Part shown: one piece after another, positions 23,675 to 33,500 of the stretch
Layout of the letters: the number at the start of each line of letters is the position of its first letter
Numbering within the stretch: position 1 is the first letter of the stretch
Assembly (NCBI RefSeq): GCF_963678635.1
Contig: NC_087068.1
Coordinates: 51,872,731 to 51,936,730 of the forward strand
Direction: 5' to 3'
Source of the DNA: Symsagittifera roscoffensis
Taxonomy: Eukaryota > Xenacoelomorpha > Acoela > Convolutidae
Length of the DNA: 64,000 nucleotides
Translations under genes and position numbers: made by a program
Notes under the pieces: model-generated
Seen by the model: only the letters and a program-made list of their open reading frames with translations
Databases searched by the model: none
Told to the model about the DNA's origin: nothing

Positions 23675-23884
23675 TTGGGACTTTTCAATGTTATTGTCTC
23701 TGTACTATCGATTTTGTTTTTCTTCAGACCTAAATCTCCAGAAAAAGCAGATAATGAATGCGGTTTAATTGAAAACCCAAGAAAGTTCTTCAATCTAGAC
23801 TTTAAAGCAGTATTCAATAGTCTCTGTCCAGTACATAAGGCTTGTGTATGCGACTTAATTGATTCAATAGCTAAATGTGTGTAA
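23675..23884 (+). CDS. Small Maverick ORF of unknown function
   Basis: This 69-codon open frame lies between the major capsid and protease genes. It starts with a hydrophobic segment (VIVSVLSILFFF) followed by a Cys-containing polar part (LCPVHKACVCDLIDSI). Its position and intact frame suggest a real small gene, possibly membrane-anchored. I do not recognise it. Confidence 0.4.
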   Translation: MGLFNVIVSVLSILFFFRPKSPEKADNECGLIENPRKFFNLDFKAVFNSLCPVHKACVCDLIDSIAKCV

Positions 23885-23974
23885 GTCATTAATCTAGCCT
23901 TTTTCATCCAAAAATACACTATCAAACTATATAATTCTTTGTTTGTAGATGTAAATCAGCTAATAATTGCAAAG

Positions 23975-24335
23975 ATGGATAATTTTTCACTTTTGCAAAT
24001 TATTGAAAGAATTTCTGAACTCAGATTGAAATACATGGGTTCTTACCCCTCTGATAAAGTACCTCAACTAACAAATTACTCTTTTGCAATCATCAACTCA
24101 GCTCCAAGCAATGATAGAGGGGAACACACGATTGAACAAAACTTACTACTATGCTGATTCTTTGGGTCGAAAAAGATCAACTTATTTCTTTCTAACAAAA
24201 AAGTATTGGCGACTGGTTCCCAAAAAACTACAAAACACTGATAATTTGGGTGGTTTTTACGCAATTTATTCAGCATTTCTTCTTTTTAAATTCTACCAGA
24301 GAAACTTGGATAAAATTCATAATGTGCATGTTTGA
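23975..24335 (+). pseudogene. Maverick adenovirus-type cysteine protease, broken
   Basis: The ATG starts MDNFSLLQIIERI. The catalytic His box reads DRGEH (about 24,115-24,130), then the frame shifts. The next parts are YYYADSLGRKRSTYFFL (about 24,145-24,200) and GGFYAIYSAFLLFKFYQ (about 24,250-24,300). In the family the second of those Gly codons is the nucleophile Cys; here it reads GGT, one base from TGT. Such proteases process capsid proteins during maturation. Both the frameshift and the lost Cys make it inactive. Confidence 0.85.
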
Positions 24336-24847
24336 ATTTTATAAGTAATTTTATGTAAATGTGTAGTTTGTTATTTGTAAGTGTAAATTATGGCAGTAAA
24401 TTTACTATACGATGCAGTGATTCATATATTTTCTTTATAACTTAAATATTTTCTCTCGAAAAACTCAATTTTCGAAGCTTCAGTAGACTTCAGCATAGTT
24501 TCAGGTAGAAGTTTCAAAAAGTAAAAATATCTAAAAATTTAGTTAATAGGTCAAATTATAACAAATCTTATCGTGTTTTGAAATTTTTTCAAATTTTTTT
24601 TTTAATTCTCAAATATTACCCAAAATCTCTTACCATTGATTTACCATATACCAAAAAAACTAATCAAAAGACCTTCATTCCACAATCTACACGTAATTAA
24701 CCTGTGATATTTAACAATTAGATAACGGTCGCCGAAATTTTTGCGAAAAAAAATAGACATTTCCACACAAAAACCAAAAAAAATCGGTTTTCTTACCATT
24801 CTCTCACCATCACTCAAACCATGAAACCTTACCATTGGTATTCCCTA

Positions 24848-24977
24848 TCCTAATACCTTGTAGACTCTATACCCAATGTTATTACATAGCTGGGTGACCG
24901 GATGATCTATTCCCTATCTTAAAACATGCGGGTCACCCTCCTCCCAGCCTCCCGTTTTAGCTCCAACATCTACTACT
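24848..24977 (-). repeat. Right terminal inverted repeat of the Maverick
   Basis: This is the reverse complement of the left repeat, ending ATCTACTACT at 24,977. The right TIR differs by substitutions and a few small indels. Confidence 0.93.
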
Positions 24978-24983
24978 CTCAGT
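24978..24983. other. Right target-site duplication of the Maverick (CTCAGT)
   Basis: The six bases directly after the right inverted repeat equal those before the left one. Confidence 0.92.
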
Positions 24984-25699
24984 ACTAGTTTACATGGAAA
25001 ATCGTTAGAGTTTTAGAAAAAAGTGTGCTTCTATCATATTTGAATGATTAATGTTAAAAATAACATTTTTTTTTTTTAATTTTTTCTAAGATTTGCTTCA
25101 AAATTGCTCCGTTCTTAAACGTAGGTTGAAAATTGTGATGAAAAACCAAAAAAATGAGAGAAATTTTCTGACTTGATTAAGGTACAACAAAATCCAGAGT
25201 TTTAGATTGTCTATTTTGCATAAATTTCGATTAATTTTCAACATAATTTCTAAGAAGAAAAGAATCAAGAGCTTGGCTCAAAAAATCGATCATTGTTGCT
25301 TTGACTGAGCGTTTGACTTGATGTTTTAAAAATTGTAGATGTATGTAACTGGTTACAAAACTAATTACGCATACATAAAAAAAGTAAAATGGAAAGTTTG
25401 GGAAGAATACTGGGTCTAATATGATTAGTTTTTGTTTTTTTCCTCGAACAGTCTGGTTTAGTTTCACAATTTTTCTGGTATTTCGAATTTTGAGCAGATT
25501 TTCAGACAATAAAAGCTTTGTTTTTGATTTTCAGAACAGTGTATAGCGCAAAATCTAGTTCAAATTAGATCAAATGCTACCTCATTTCAAAAATGTAGGA
25601 AAAAGTGATGTAAAATTCCATTTTTTTTAAATGCAAAAAACTGTTTTATTATCTTAACATGCAACGGAAGAATACACAATTTGGATATCTTTTCACATT

Positions 25700-26069
25700 T
25701 TACACGTGATATACCACTGATAAGTTTTCGGAAAAATGAGGAAACCAAAAAGAAACAAGAAAAAAACTTGTTAACACAATAACAAAGAGCAAGGTCACAA
25801 ATGATGCAGCAGAAATGTTTGATTCAGCAAAAGTGTTCAGTCTCAAAGTGAATTTGAAAATCGAAACATATAGCTTCAAATATGCTGCAAAAACAGAAGA
25901 CATCTATCGAGTTTTGAATTTATCGAGATAACTTGATAAAGGTTGGCTGATTGTACTTACTTTTCCCTACCAATATTGCGCCTTTCTGCCTGACGAATTG
26001 GGGTTCTGTATATGTCATATTTGGCTCTTTTAGGATTTTCACCAAAAAATGAGTGATAAACATCGCCAA
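25700..26069 (-). CDS. Possible two-exon small membrane protein
   Basis: On the minus strand a donor (AAAA|GTAAGTAC, GT at 25,959-25,960) and an acceptor (TTTTTGCAG at 25,885-25,893) bound a 76-bp intron. Spliced in the frame that fits, exon 1 (about 26,069-25,961, first ATG reading MFITHFLVKILKEP) joins exon 2 (25,884-25,700), which ends in a strong hydrophobic segment (SFVTLLFVIVLTSFFLVSFW) and a stop. A different frame of exon 1 (MQQLLGDVYHSFFGENPKR) looks more protein-like but stops soon after splicing. An AT-rich open frame at 25,231-25,509 with another hydrophobic run could be a further exon. No family recognised. Confidence 0.3.
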
Positions 26070-26404
26070 GAAGCTGCTGCATAATCGTATCAAATAGTGT
26101 TTATTCGAGAAAAGTTTTTCAGGTTAAAAATTTATACTATTAAACAAAAAAACTACCAAATAGAAACGATAGTCATCAACAAGTTATCATTTTTTCCATT
26201 ATAAAGTAAAAGAGACCTTTTTGAGATGATATCAGTTGTCTTGTTCTGGGGCACCATAAGGTAGCTGAAGATACTTTTTCATCCACAACGCTCCATTACA
26301 GTGCGGCTTGAGCAACTTTCGAGGACAATGTGCTAACCCAAAACACCCATTTGTGCTGTACGATTTCACTAAGATGCCGAAAAAGACTGAAACACGTACT
26401 TGGC

Positions 26405-26743
26405 CCTAGATTCAGGGGCCGATTTAGGGGGGGGGGGGTAATTTTTAAGAATTCATTTATGGCCGACCGACCCAAAAATTTTTCTGAATGCGCCTTTGGA
26501 GCCAATATATACTAACTTTGAGGGGGAGCGCGCGCCAAAAAACACGCGATTTTGACATGTTTTTTCAAAAAGTTGGCTGCGGCGCAGAAAATTTGGTCAA
26601 AACAGCGTCTTTTTTCGTGCTTAGGAGAGCTCGGAAAATCAATTTGGTTGGTCGACCTAATAAGAAGGTCGTCAAAATTTTCGGCATTTTTTTTGAAAAT
26701 TCGCCCCCCTCGAGAAAATCCTAGATCCGCCCCTACCAAGATT
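26405..26743. mobile_element. hAT-like MITE (323 bp) with near-perfect 8-bp duplication
   Basis: The ends are inverted repeats: CAGGGGCCGATTTAGG at 26,413 and, reverse-complemented, TAGGGGCGGATCTAGG at 26,735. They are flanked by CCTAGATT (26,405-26,412) and CCAAGATT (26,736-26,743), 7 of 8 identical. An 8-bp duplication is typical of hAT elements. The interior is GC-richer than the flanks and has a run of 12 G. The small open frames inside are not genes. Confidence 0.7.
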
Positions 26744-27483
26744 GCTTCTAAAAGGAGAAAGTTTTTGATTGAAACTGCTTGATGGAAACTGCAAGATTTT
26801 TTTTCCCGAACTAGTTTTAGTTTCTAGTTTTCATGAAATCGTTTTTAATTGTTTAACATTCAATTTGGTGGCTTTTAAGCAGTTTTAATGGCTCAAATTT
26901 TGTTCATCTTGCTGCACTTTTTCCAGTTTTTTGTCTAGAAGTTTTTGTTTCAAAACCACAACCTGATTACTCGGCTAAGAGTTGCAAAAAATTTCTTAAC
27001 AACCCATAATCGGCCCCCGCAATTTTTATTTTTATCTTTCATTCGTTTTTGCTTCATATTTCTGCAAGTTAGTTTTTACAACAACTAATCACCTTTTTCT
27101 TTGATTCAGATAAGTCATAATACTGAACAGTTGGAAAACCAAACGAAACCTCGCTTCATAAACCTACTGACTACGTTTATTTACCATCATCTCTAATACC
27201 ACACGCGTATACCTTATTCTTTTCATAAAGACCTGAGGTTCTTTGGCTCCTTTTAACCCAAAATTCTCTGCAACCATAATTCAGAAAGATTTCCCCGTTG
27301 AAAACCACAATAAGGGTGCCTGCATGGACCGACTTGCACTTCAATGCGACTATATGGTTTTTGGGTGCGCAGCTCAAATAGTCGGGCCATGATACTTATT
27401 ATCAATAATTTATTATCATCGTTTTTATTTCACTGTACTGGTTCAAAAAATAAATTTAAAAACTCAGGAGTTCAATTCCGTTG

Positions 27484-27491
27484 ATTTTCAG
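27484..27491 (+). promoter_or_regulatory. Splice acceptor just upstream of the acyltransferase ATG
   Basis: ATTTTCAG ends 44 bases before the ATG at 27,536. In a nematode this could be a spliced-leader trans-splice site; otherwise it marks a 5' UTR intron. No coding exon is evident upstream. Confidence 0.45.
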
Positions 27492-27535
27492 GTGATTGGC
27501 AGCTTACTGAAAAGTATCAAAAGTTCGATTTAGTT

Positions 27536-30500
27536 ATGGGTAATTGTGATGGGGCGAAGTTTACGTACCGGAAACACCTGGACGCGATTAGAGGATTTGG
27601 ATGCATAGCTGTTCTATTATTCCATAGTGGGTTCAAATGCATGGCCAATGGGTACATGATCGTGGACATGTTTTTCGTGCTGTCCGGGTTCCTAATTTGC
27701 TCAATCTTGCTGCGAGAAATTGCCCAAAACGGTTGGTGAAACTGGTTGCGTCAGTTTTTTTATGATTGCAGAATAGGCTAGGTCTTACAAGCTTGTACTC
27801 GATGAGTGTGAGTTTTCAAAAGCAAGAAGTTTGTTTCTAAAAGAAAAAAGTTTTATGCAGGAGCAAAATAAACGGGCATAACACACGGTATTCTGATTAA
27901 CATAAAAAATGCGCTAAAAAGTGGCTGTCTTAAAAAGGTGATGTTTTTCGGTTCTAGTTTTGTTTCAGATTATAAAAATTTGATGGTCACCGGCTTAATA
28001 AGGGTGGGATGGGGGTGGGGCATAGTACGCGTTCTTCTTATGGACTCAACCCTCTGACCACCCAAAGGGCCCCACTTTGTTACTAATTTACGACATCAAT
28101 TTTTGGCTCATCGATCCAGAAAGGCATTGAGCACCGATACCGATATATCGATTTATATTAATTTTGAGATGACAGCGCGCGTCGAAAAAGCAATTTTGTT
28201 TTTGCAAAACCTCAAAAAGCTTTTTCAAAGCCGTCCAAATTTTTTAAAATGTTCATGGAAAAGTTTCGCAATTTAAAAACTTTATTGTGTTTGGGCTAGA
28301 GGTGCAACATTCGTTCAAAAAAGCTTTCCAGTTTATGTCAAAAACATTCGAACGCTCAAAAATTCAGTAAATCATTGGGTTTTTCAGTATTCTTGAAAAA
28401 AAATGAAGATCTATACTTGAAGATCAATACTTGAAGATCAAATGAAGATCAATTCTGAAAAAAAATGAAGATCAAAAACAACCTCCAGTAAGTGTTGACC
28501 TTGTTTTGGTAACATCGTTTCCAGCAGTGCTGAAAGCACTCTCAGACGAAGTACACAAGAATGAAATGCAGAAGATAGTTTTCCTTGTTAAAGTAGTGAG
28601 TCTTGGATACCAGTTGAAACAACTCAACAACAGCAGGTCATATCGGAATGTTCATCGCTGCGATATTTTCCTTTAGGCAAGAGTTGCTTTTTATAAGTTA
28701 ATGAACTAAGTTTCTAGTTATACTGAAATTGAGCAGTGCTCGAAAATACATCGTTTCAACTGCAACTTTTTTTAGAAATTGTCTTAACTGCGCAATAAAA
28801 AAACGCAAGAATGAAAAAAATAGTAATTTCAAGTTTTCTGGAAACTTTCTGATGCCGTTCAAAATATAAATAAAAGCAATGTAACCGGACCCAAGCTAAC
28901 CTCAACCTATGAATTTTGAGCTAGAAACTCAAAAGAACACAAATTTTCTCTCCGTTGCGGAACAAAAGTGTGTTGATTCCAGCGAAAACTGAAAACTTTT
29001 TCTTGCATCTCGAACATCGATTGCTAGGTTTTTAACATCATATTTTGTTTTTTTTTTTCAAATAATGTTCAGCTGTGATTCTTGATGCTTGATGCGTACA
29101 AACGTATGGGCAATTTAAGGTTATACTTGTGTGAAATGCCTGTTCTCAGTTTCCATTTCGGACAAAAATTACTTCGATTAGCAGTAAAACTTTTTCATTG
29201 ACCAAAAGCAAATGATCACAGCAACCCGCACTGAAATTCCATGAGTTTTTTTGCTAGTTTCTACGAAAGAGAAAAAAAACACCATAAATTATAATCCATT
29301 AAAAATGAAAATTATTGCTATCATTTATTAGGGTAATAAAATCCATTTTCAATCAATTATAATAGACTACTTTTCCTTTTAATAGATAAATACAACAAAA
29401 CTCAATAAAAATAGATTTTTTCCACTTTATGAGATGGGAGTGTTAAAGCACATAATGTGTTTTCTACTTTCTGAACTAAAGTTTGTGGTTTGCTGTTCAA
29501 ATTCAAGTAGTGTGAGGTTTTAGTTGGAAGAGGTTGACGGAATCGTGTTGCAATTTTAAAAAAATTAAGTTTACAAATCGAGTAGTCCGTAAACTCGCTT
29601 TGCAAAATTTTCTCATTACTCATTTGATAAAATTTTTGCAAAATTTTACACGACGCGAAACAAAAATAAACTGGAAAAAAAATCCATTTTAATTGATTTT
29701 AAATAGACTATAATTAGTTTAAGAGAGAGTAAATTAACTTTATTTTTAGAGAGTAGAAACTTTTGCTTCATTTTGTCGACTAGTGTGGCTAGGAACACTA
29801 AATATATATGAGTTCAACAGTTCAAGTGATCTCAACTTTTTTCTGTATATTTTTTGGCTTTTCATCAGAAAACTTTAGGTTTCTATCGTGCTAGGAAGTT
29901 TTGCGTGTAGTGAACAAATTGAACATTCTGAACACACTTTTATGCTTGCTTGGTGGCGTAAAATGCATTTTACTATCGTACTTTGTAAAATTATCAAAAA
30001 ATTGAAATTTGAAAGTTTGAGACATGGAAAGAAAAGTTGAAAAAAAACTTGAGTTTCGCCAACTCTGTTTTTTAAAAACAGGTCATCTTGATCTGTCAAA
30101 TTTCTATTCACGGAGGTTTATTCGCCTATTTCCAGCTTCTTGTTTCGTTTTATTGACAACCGCAGTTAGCTTCAAACTTTTCGAACTACCCGAGTATGTT
30201 AAGCAACACAAAATGAGTTTTATCGCCTCTGCGCTGTGCTTCGAAAACTGGTATGGTTTGCATATTGCACTGGATTATTTCACCGACGAAGGCACAGACC
30301 AATCTCCAGTAGTTCACTTTTGGTCCCTCTCAGTTGAAGGAATGCATTTGTTTAACTTCGGGCTTCCTACTTTTTCCTACTTTTTCAGGCTTCTTCTTAC
30401 ATTTTCACATCAGCCTTGTATTTAACTAAAATGCAGATTTTTTGTGTTGATCGGCCAAAACTGGAATCGTTTTACTTATTCCGCCCAAAATATAATTCTT

Positions 30501-33500
30501 GAAAAAAAAACAGAAAACCAAATGCTCAAATCTGATTGGTTGAAATTAAATGCAACCGTAGCGCGTAGTTCGACCAACTCATATACCCGGATTGACCTCC
30601 TTAAACCGAAAATGCTTATCCTACATATTCCATTATGAAAAGAGTTTTTAGAGTTTTCTTAACATTTTCTGTATCTATGGAGTTGTACGAAGTTGTAGGA
30701 TAAGCTTTTCTTCATATATGGAAATTGTAGGACAAGCATTTTTGGTCAACCCGGGTAGATAGAAAGTTATGCGCTGTTTAATTTTTGGTCGGAATAAAAA
30801 ACAGTCCCAAAGTTGCAAAACGGAGAAAAAGTAAGTTAAGTGCGAGACTGCAAATACCTGATTGTAGAAATTGAAACAACAGCCATTATAGTCAGAACTT
30901 TGCTTGGAACGAAACTTATTTCTAGTTCAATGCCACAATACAAAGCATAGCAGTTAATCGGGAGAAACTTACATCATAAAAACCGGTACATTTATGATTT
31001 TTTTTATCTTGGAGCCCCGGAAAAAACTGAAACATATTCGTCAACCGAAAAGGTTATTTCAAAGGTTTCATAGTTGTGCAGTTCTGTGGTAGGGTGAAAA
31101 GTCATAACAAGCGACAATTCGTAACAACGAATTGGCAAGTAGGATACGCTTGCTCCGCTGCGCTTACATTCGGCACGAGAGGAATACTGCGTGTAAATCA
31201 GGGTTCCCCATTTAATCTACTGTTACGAATTTTCGTCTGTTACAAATTGTCGCCTCACACAGTTTTGCATGGGTTATGCAGTAGTGCTAGAGAAAAAATT
31301 GTCGAGGCTCTTGAACACGCGGACATGGCAGCTGACGGGGACCAATCGTTTAGCAGGCCAATCTTTTAGCATAAAAAGTGAAAAATTAGCTTTTAGCAGA
31401 CCAACGTGATAAAGTGATGGATGATTGATTGACAGACTCAAAAAGACGTTCAGTCTGGGGCCATGCTTCCCGAATTAAGTCAATTATCTCACTATTTATC
31501 AACAAAACTAACAACTTCTAAAACACAAGTCTAAGCTTGCGGCAAAACAAAAATTTACGCGCACAATAACACTCGTGTTGAATTGAAGCGCATCGGAGCA
31601 ACGGTCTTTAACTGTCAATGCCACGTTTGAAGTCAGTTATTGTTCCGACTTTCGATACGAAAGTAACGGAATATTTGTGCTCGGGGTGGGTTTTTTTTTT
31701 CTTCAGACAAATTTCGACTTTTTAACTAGCCATTTTTGACGAAATTTTTTTATATCATTCAAAAGGTATTGTTGCCCTGAGCTCAAATTTGAAAAGATAT
31801 TTCACCTGTGATTATTTTTCGTAAAGTTATGGGGGTTTAAAGATTGCCATTTTGGCCAATTTGGGACAATTAACGCGCGATATACAGTGCTGATTTAAAT
31901 TATCCGGACAAAACGAACAAAACTTGATTTTTCAAACGCGTTTTTCTCAAATTGGGTTAAGATTAGACAAAAAATGAAGAGGACAAAAGTTGCTTAGAAT
32001 TTCACCAGAATTATTATGTTGCCATTTTTTCTCCGAAATTCTCAAATTTCTTTCTGTTTGGAAGCCTTTGCTGGGTACAGGAGTACACATGATAGTTTAC
32101 TGCTTACAAATAAATAGCAAATGAAGTTGTGTGATGTATCATTTTGGCGCTAATTCAGCCGTGAATTGATCAAAAATTTCGAAAAATGCTTTTTAATGTC
32201 GAGAAAAACTGGCATGAATCTTTTGGCTATCCAGGCCATTCTAGAGCATTATTTGGCAGTTTCCGACATTATTATTGAATTGTTAAAAAATAGTATCTAA
32301 ATAAAAGGAAACGGCTTAGATCCATTTTTAGCTTTATAAAATTCATTATTAAAACATAAAATCAGTGTTGTTTGATATGAAATCAATACTAATAAATGTA
32401 TAGTGCCATCGGGTGGCGAGAGAAGCGACCGATGAAGTGGACGTGTGCGGATGGCTGTGATTGGATGGCCCACGAGGGATACAACAGACCGGTGACGTCA
32501 CTCTTCCGAAGGGCACAGGTGGACGGACGGGATCTCAGCACTATAAGTAAGAAGACATACAGCTCGATAGGCAGTTAACTGGCCTTTTTTGTGTTACTCC
32601 AAGATGGGATTTTTAAAATTGTTGTTCCGACTTTCGTAACGAAAGTAACGGAATATTTGCGCTCTGGGTGGGTTTTTTCTTCAGAACAAATTCGACTTTT
32701 TAACTAGCCATTTTTGACGGAAATTTTGTTTTATCATTCAAAAGGAATTGTTGTCCTGAGCTCAAATTTGAAAAGATATTTCACCTGTGATCATTTTTCG
32801 TAAAGTTACGGGGGTTTAAAGATTGCAATTTTGGCCAATTTGGGACAATTAACGCGCGATATTTCGCGCTATTAACGCGTAAGCGGAGAGTTAATCCGTC
32901 TTGGAAATCGTTCCAAATTGGTTAAAAGAAGCTTATTTGCCAAAATTGGTTTGTTACAAAGAGCGAAATCTATCTTTTTGTACTTTATATGGCGTGTGGG
33001 GGGATGATTTTCATAAAAAGTTTCAAATTTTAGAAAAAAAAATCATTTTTTTTATTTCTTTGAATTTTTTAATGTTATTACTGCTCCATAAACCTTAAAA
33101 GGCAGTCGGAACATTCAGGGCTTCGCCCTGTTACGAGCAGTCTTGTTACACTTTATAATTGTTCTGAGTCTGCAAAAAAACCGCTCTGCAAAAAACCGGT
33201 CTGCTAAAATCCTTAGACCCGCAGCTGACACATTTATCAGACAAGGGGTAAGAAAAAGAGTATACAGATAATACATTAAAAAAAGAATTCTCAATAATTC
33301 TCTAGGTAATTCAAATTTAGTGTTTGAAATGTTTTTGATTTCAAATAAGCAACAGAACTAACCATTAACTAATAACTAGCTTTCAAAAATTAGCGTGCAA
33401 TGGCTTAGTTTTTCCTACGCGATTTCTGCTATTGTACTCTAGGACAGCGGAGAACCATAGTTATGGCAAGGGAAAAAAACAATGAAAAATGAAAACAACT

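Larger units (their letters stand above)
6520..24977 (+). mobile_element. Maverick/Polinton DNA transposon, degenerate, 18.5 kb
   Basis: The element starts AGTAGTACATG and ends CATCTACTACT, has terminal inverted repeats of about 130 bp and a 6-bp target duplication. It carries the Polinton gene set: protein-primed-type DNA polymerase B (minus strand), FtsK/HerA-type packaging ATPase, retrovirus-like integrase, minor and major capsid proteins and an adenovirus-type cysteine protease (plus strand). About 5 kb of the plus-strand block is tandemly duplicated (copy A 12,268-17,315; copy B 17,318 to about 23,095). Every long gene is broken, so the element is dead. The TIRs differ from each other by roughly one base in ten, which also points to age. 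Confidence 0.95.

Noticed and set aside
27177-27377. Minus-strand 66-codon frame resembling a FLYWCH-type zinc finger exon
   Set aside because: A G-x-x-x-L-x-Y...C pattern is suggestive, but the Trp-Cys core and the final His are missing and no splice sites support it.
31884-32395. Complete Tc1/mariner-like element
   Set aside because: One end (TACAGTGCTGATTTAAATTA) is typical, but I found no matching inverted end downstream and no transposase frame.
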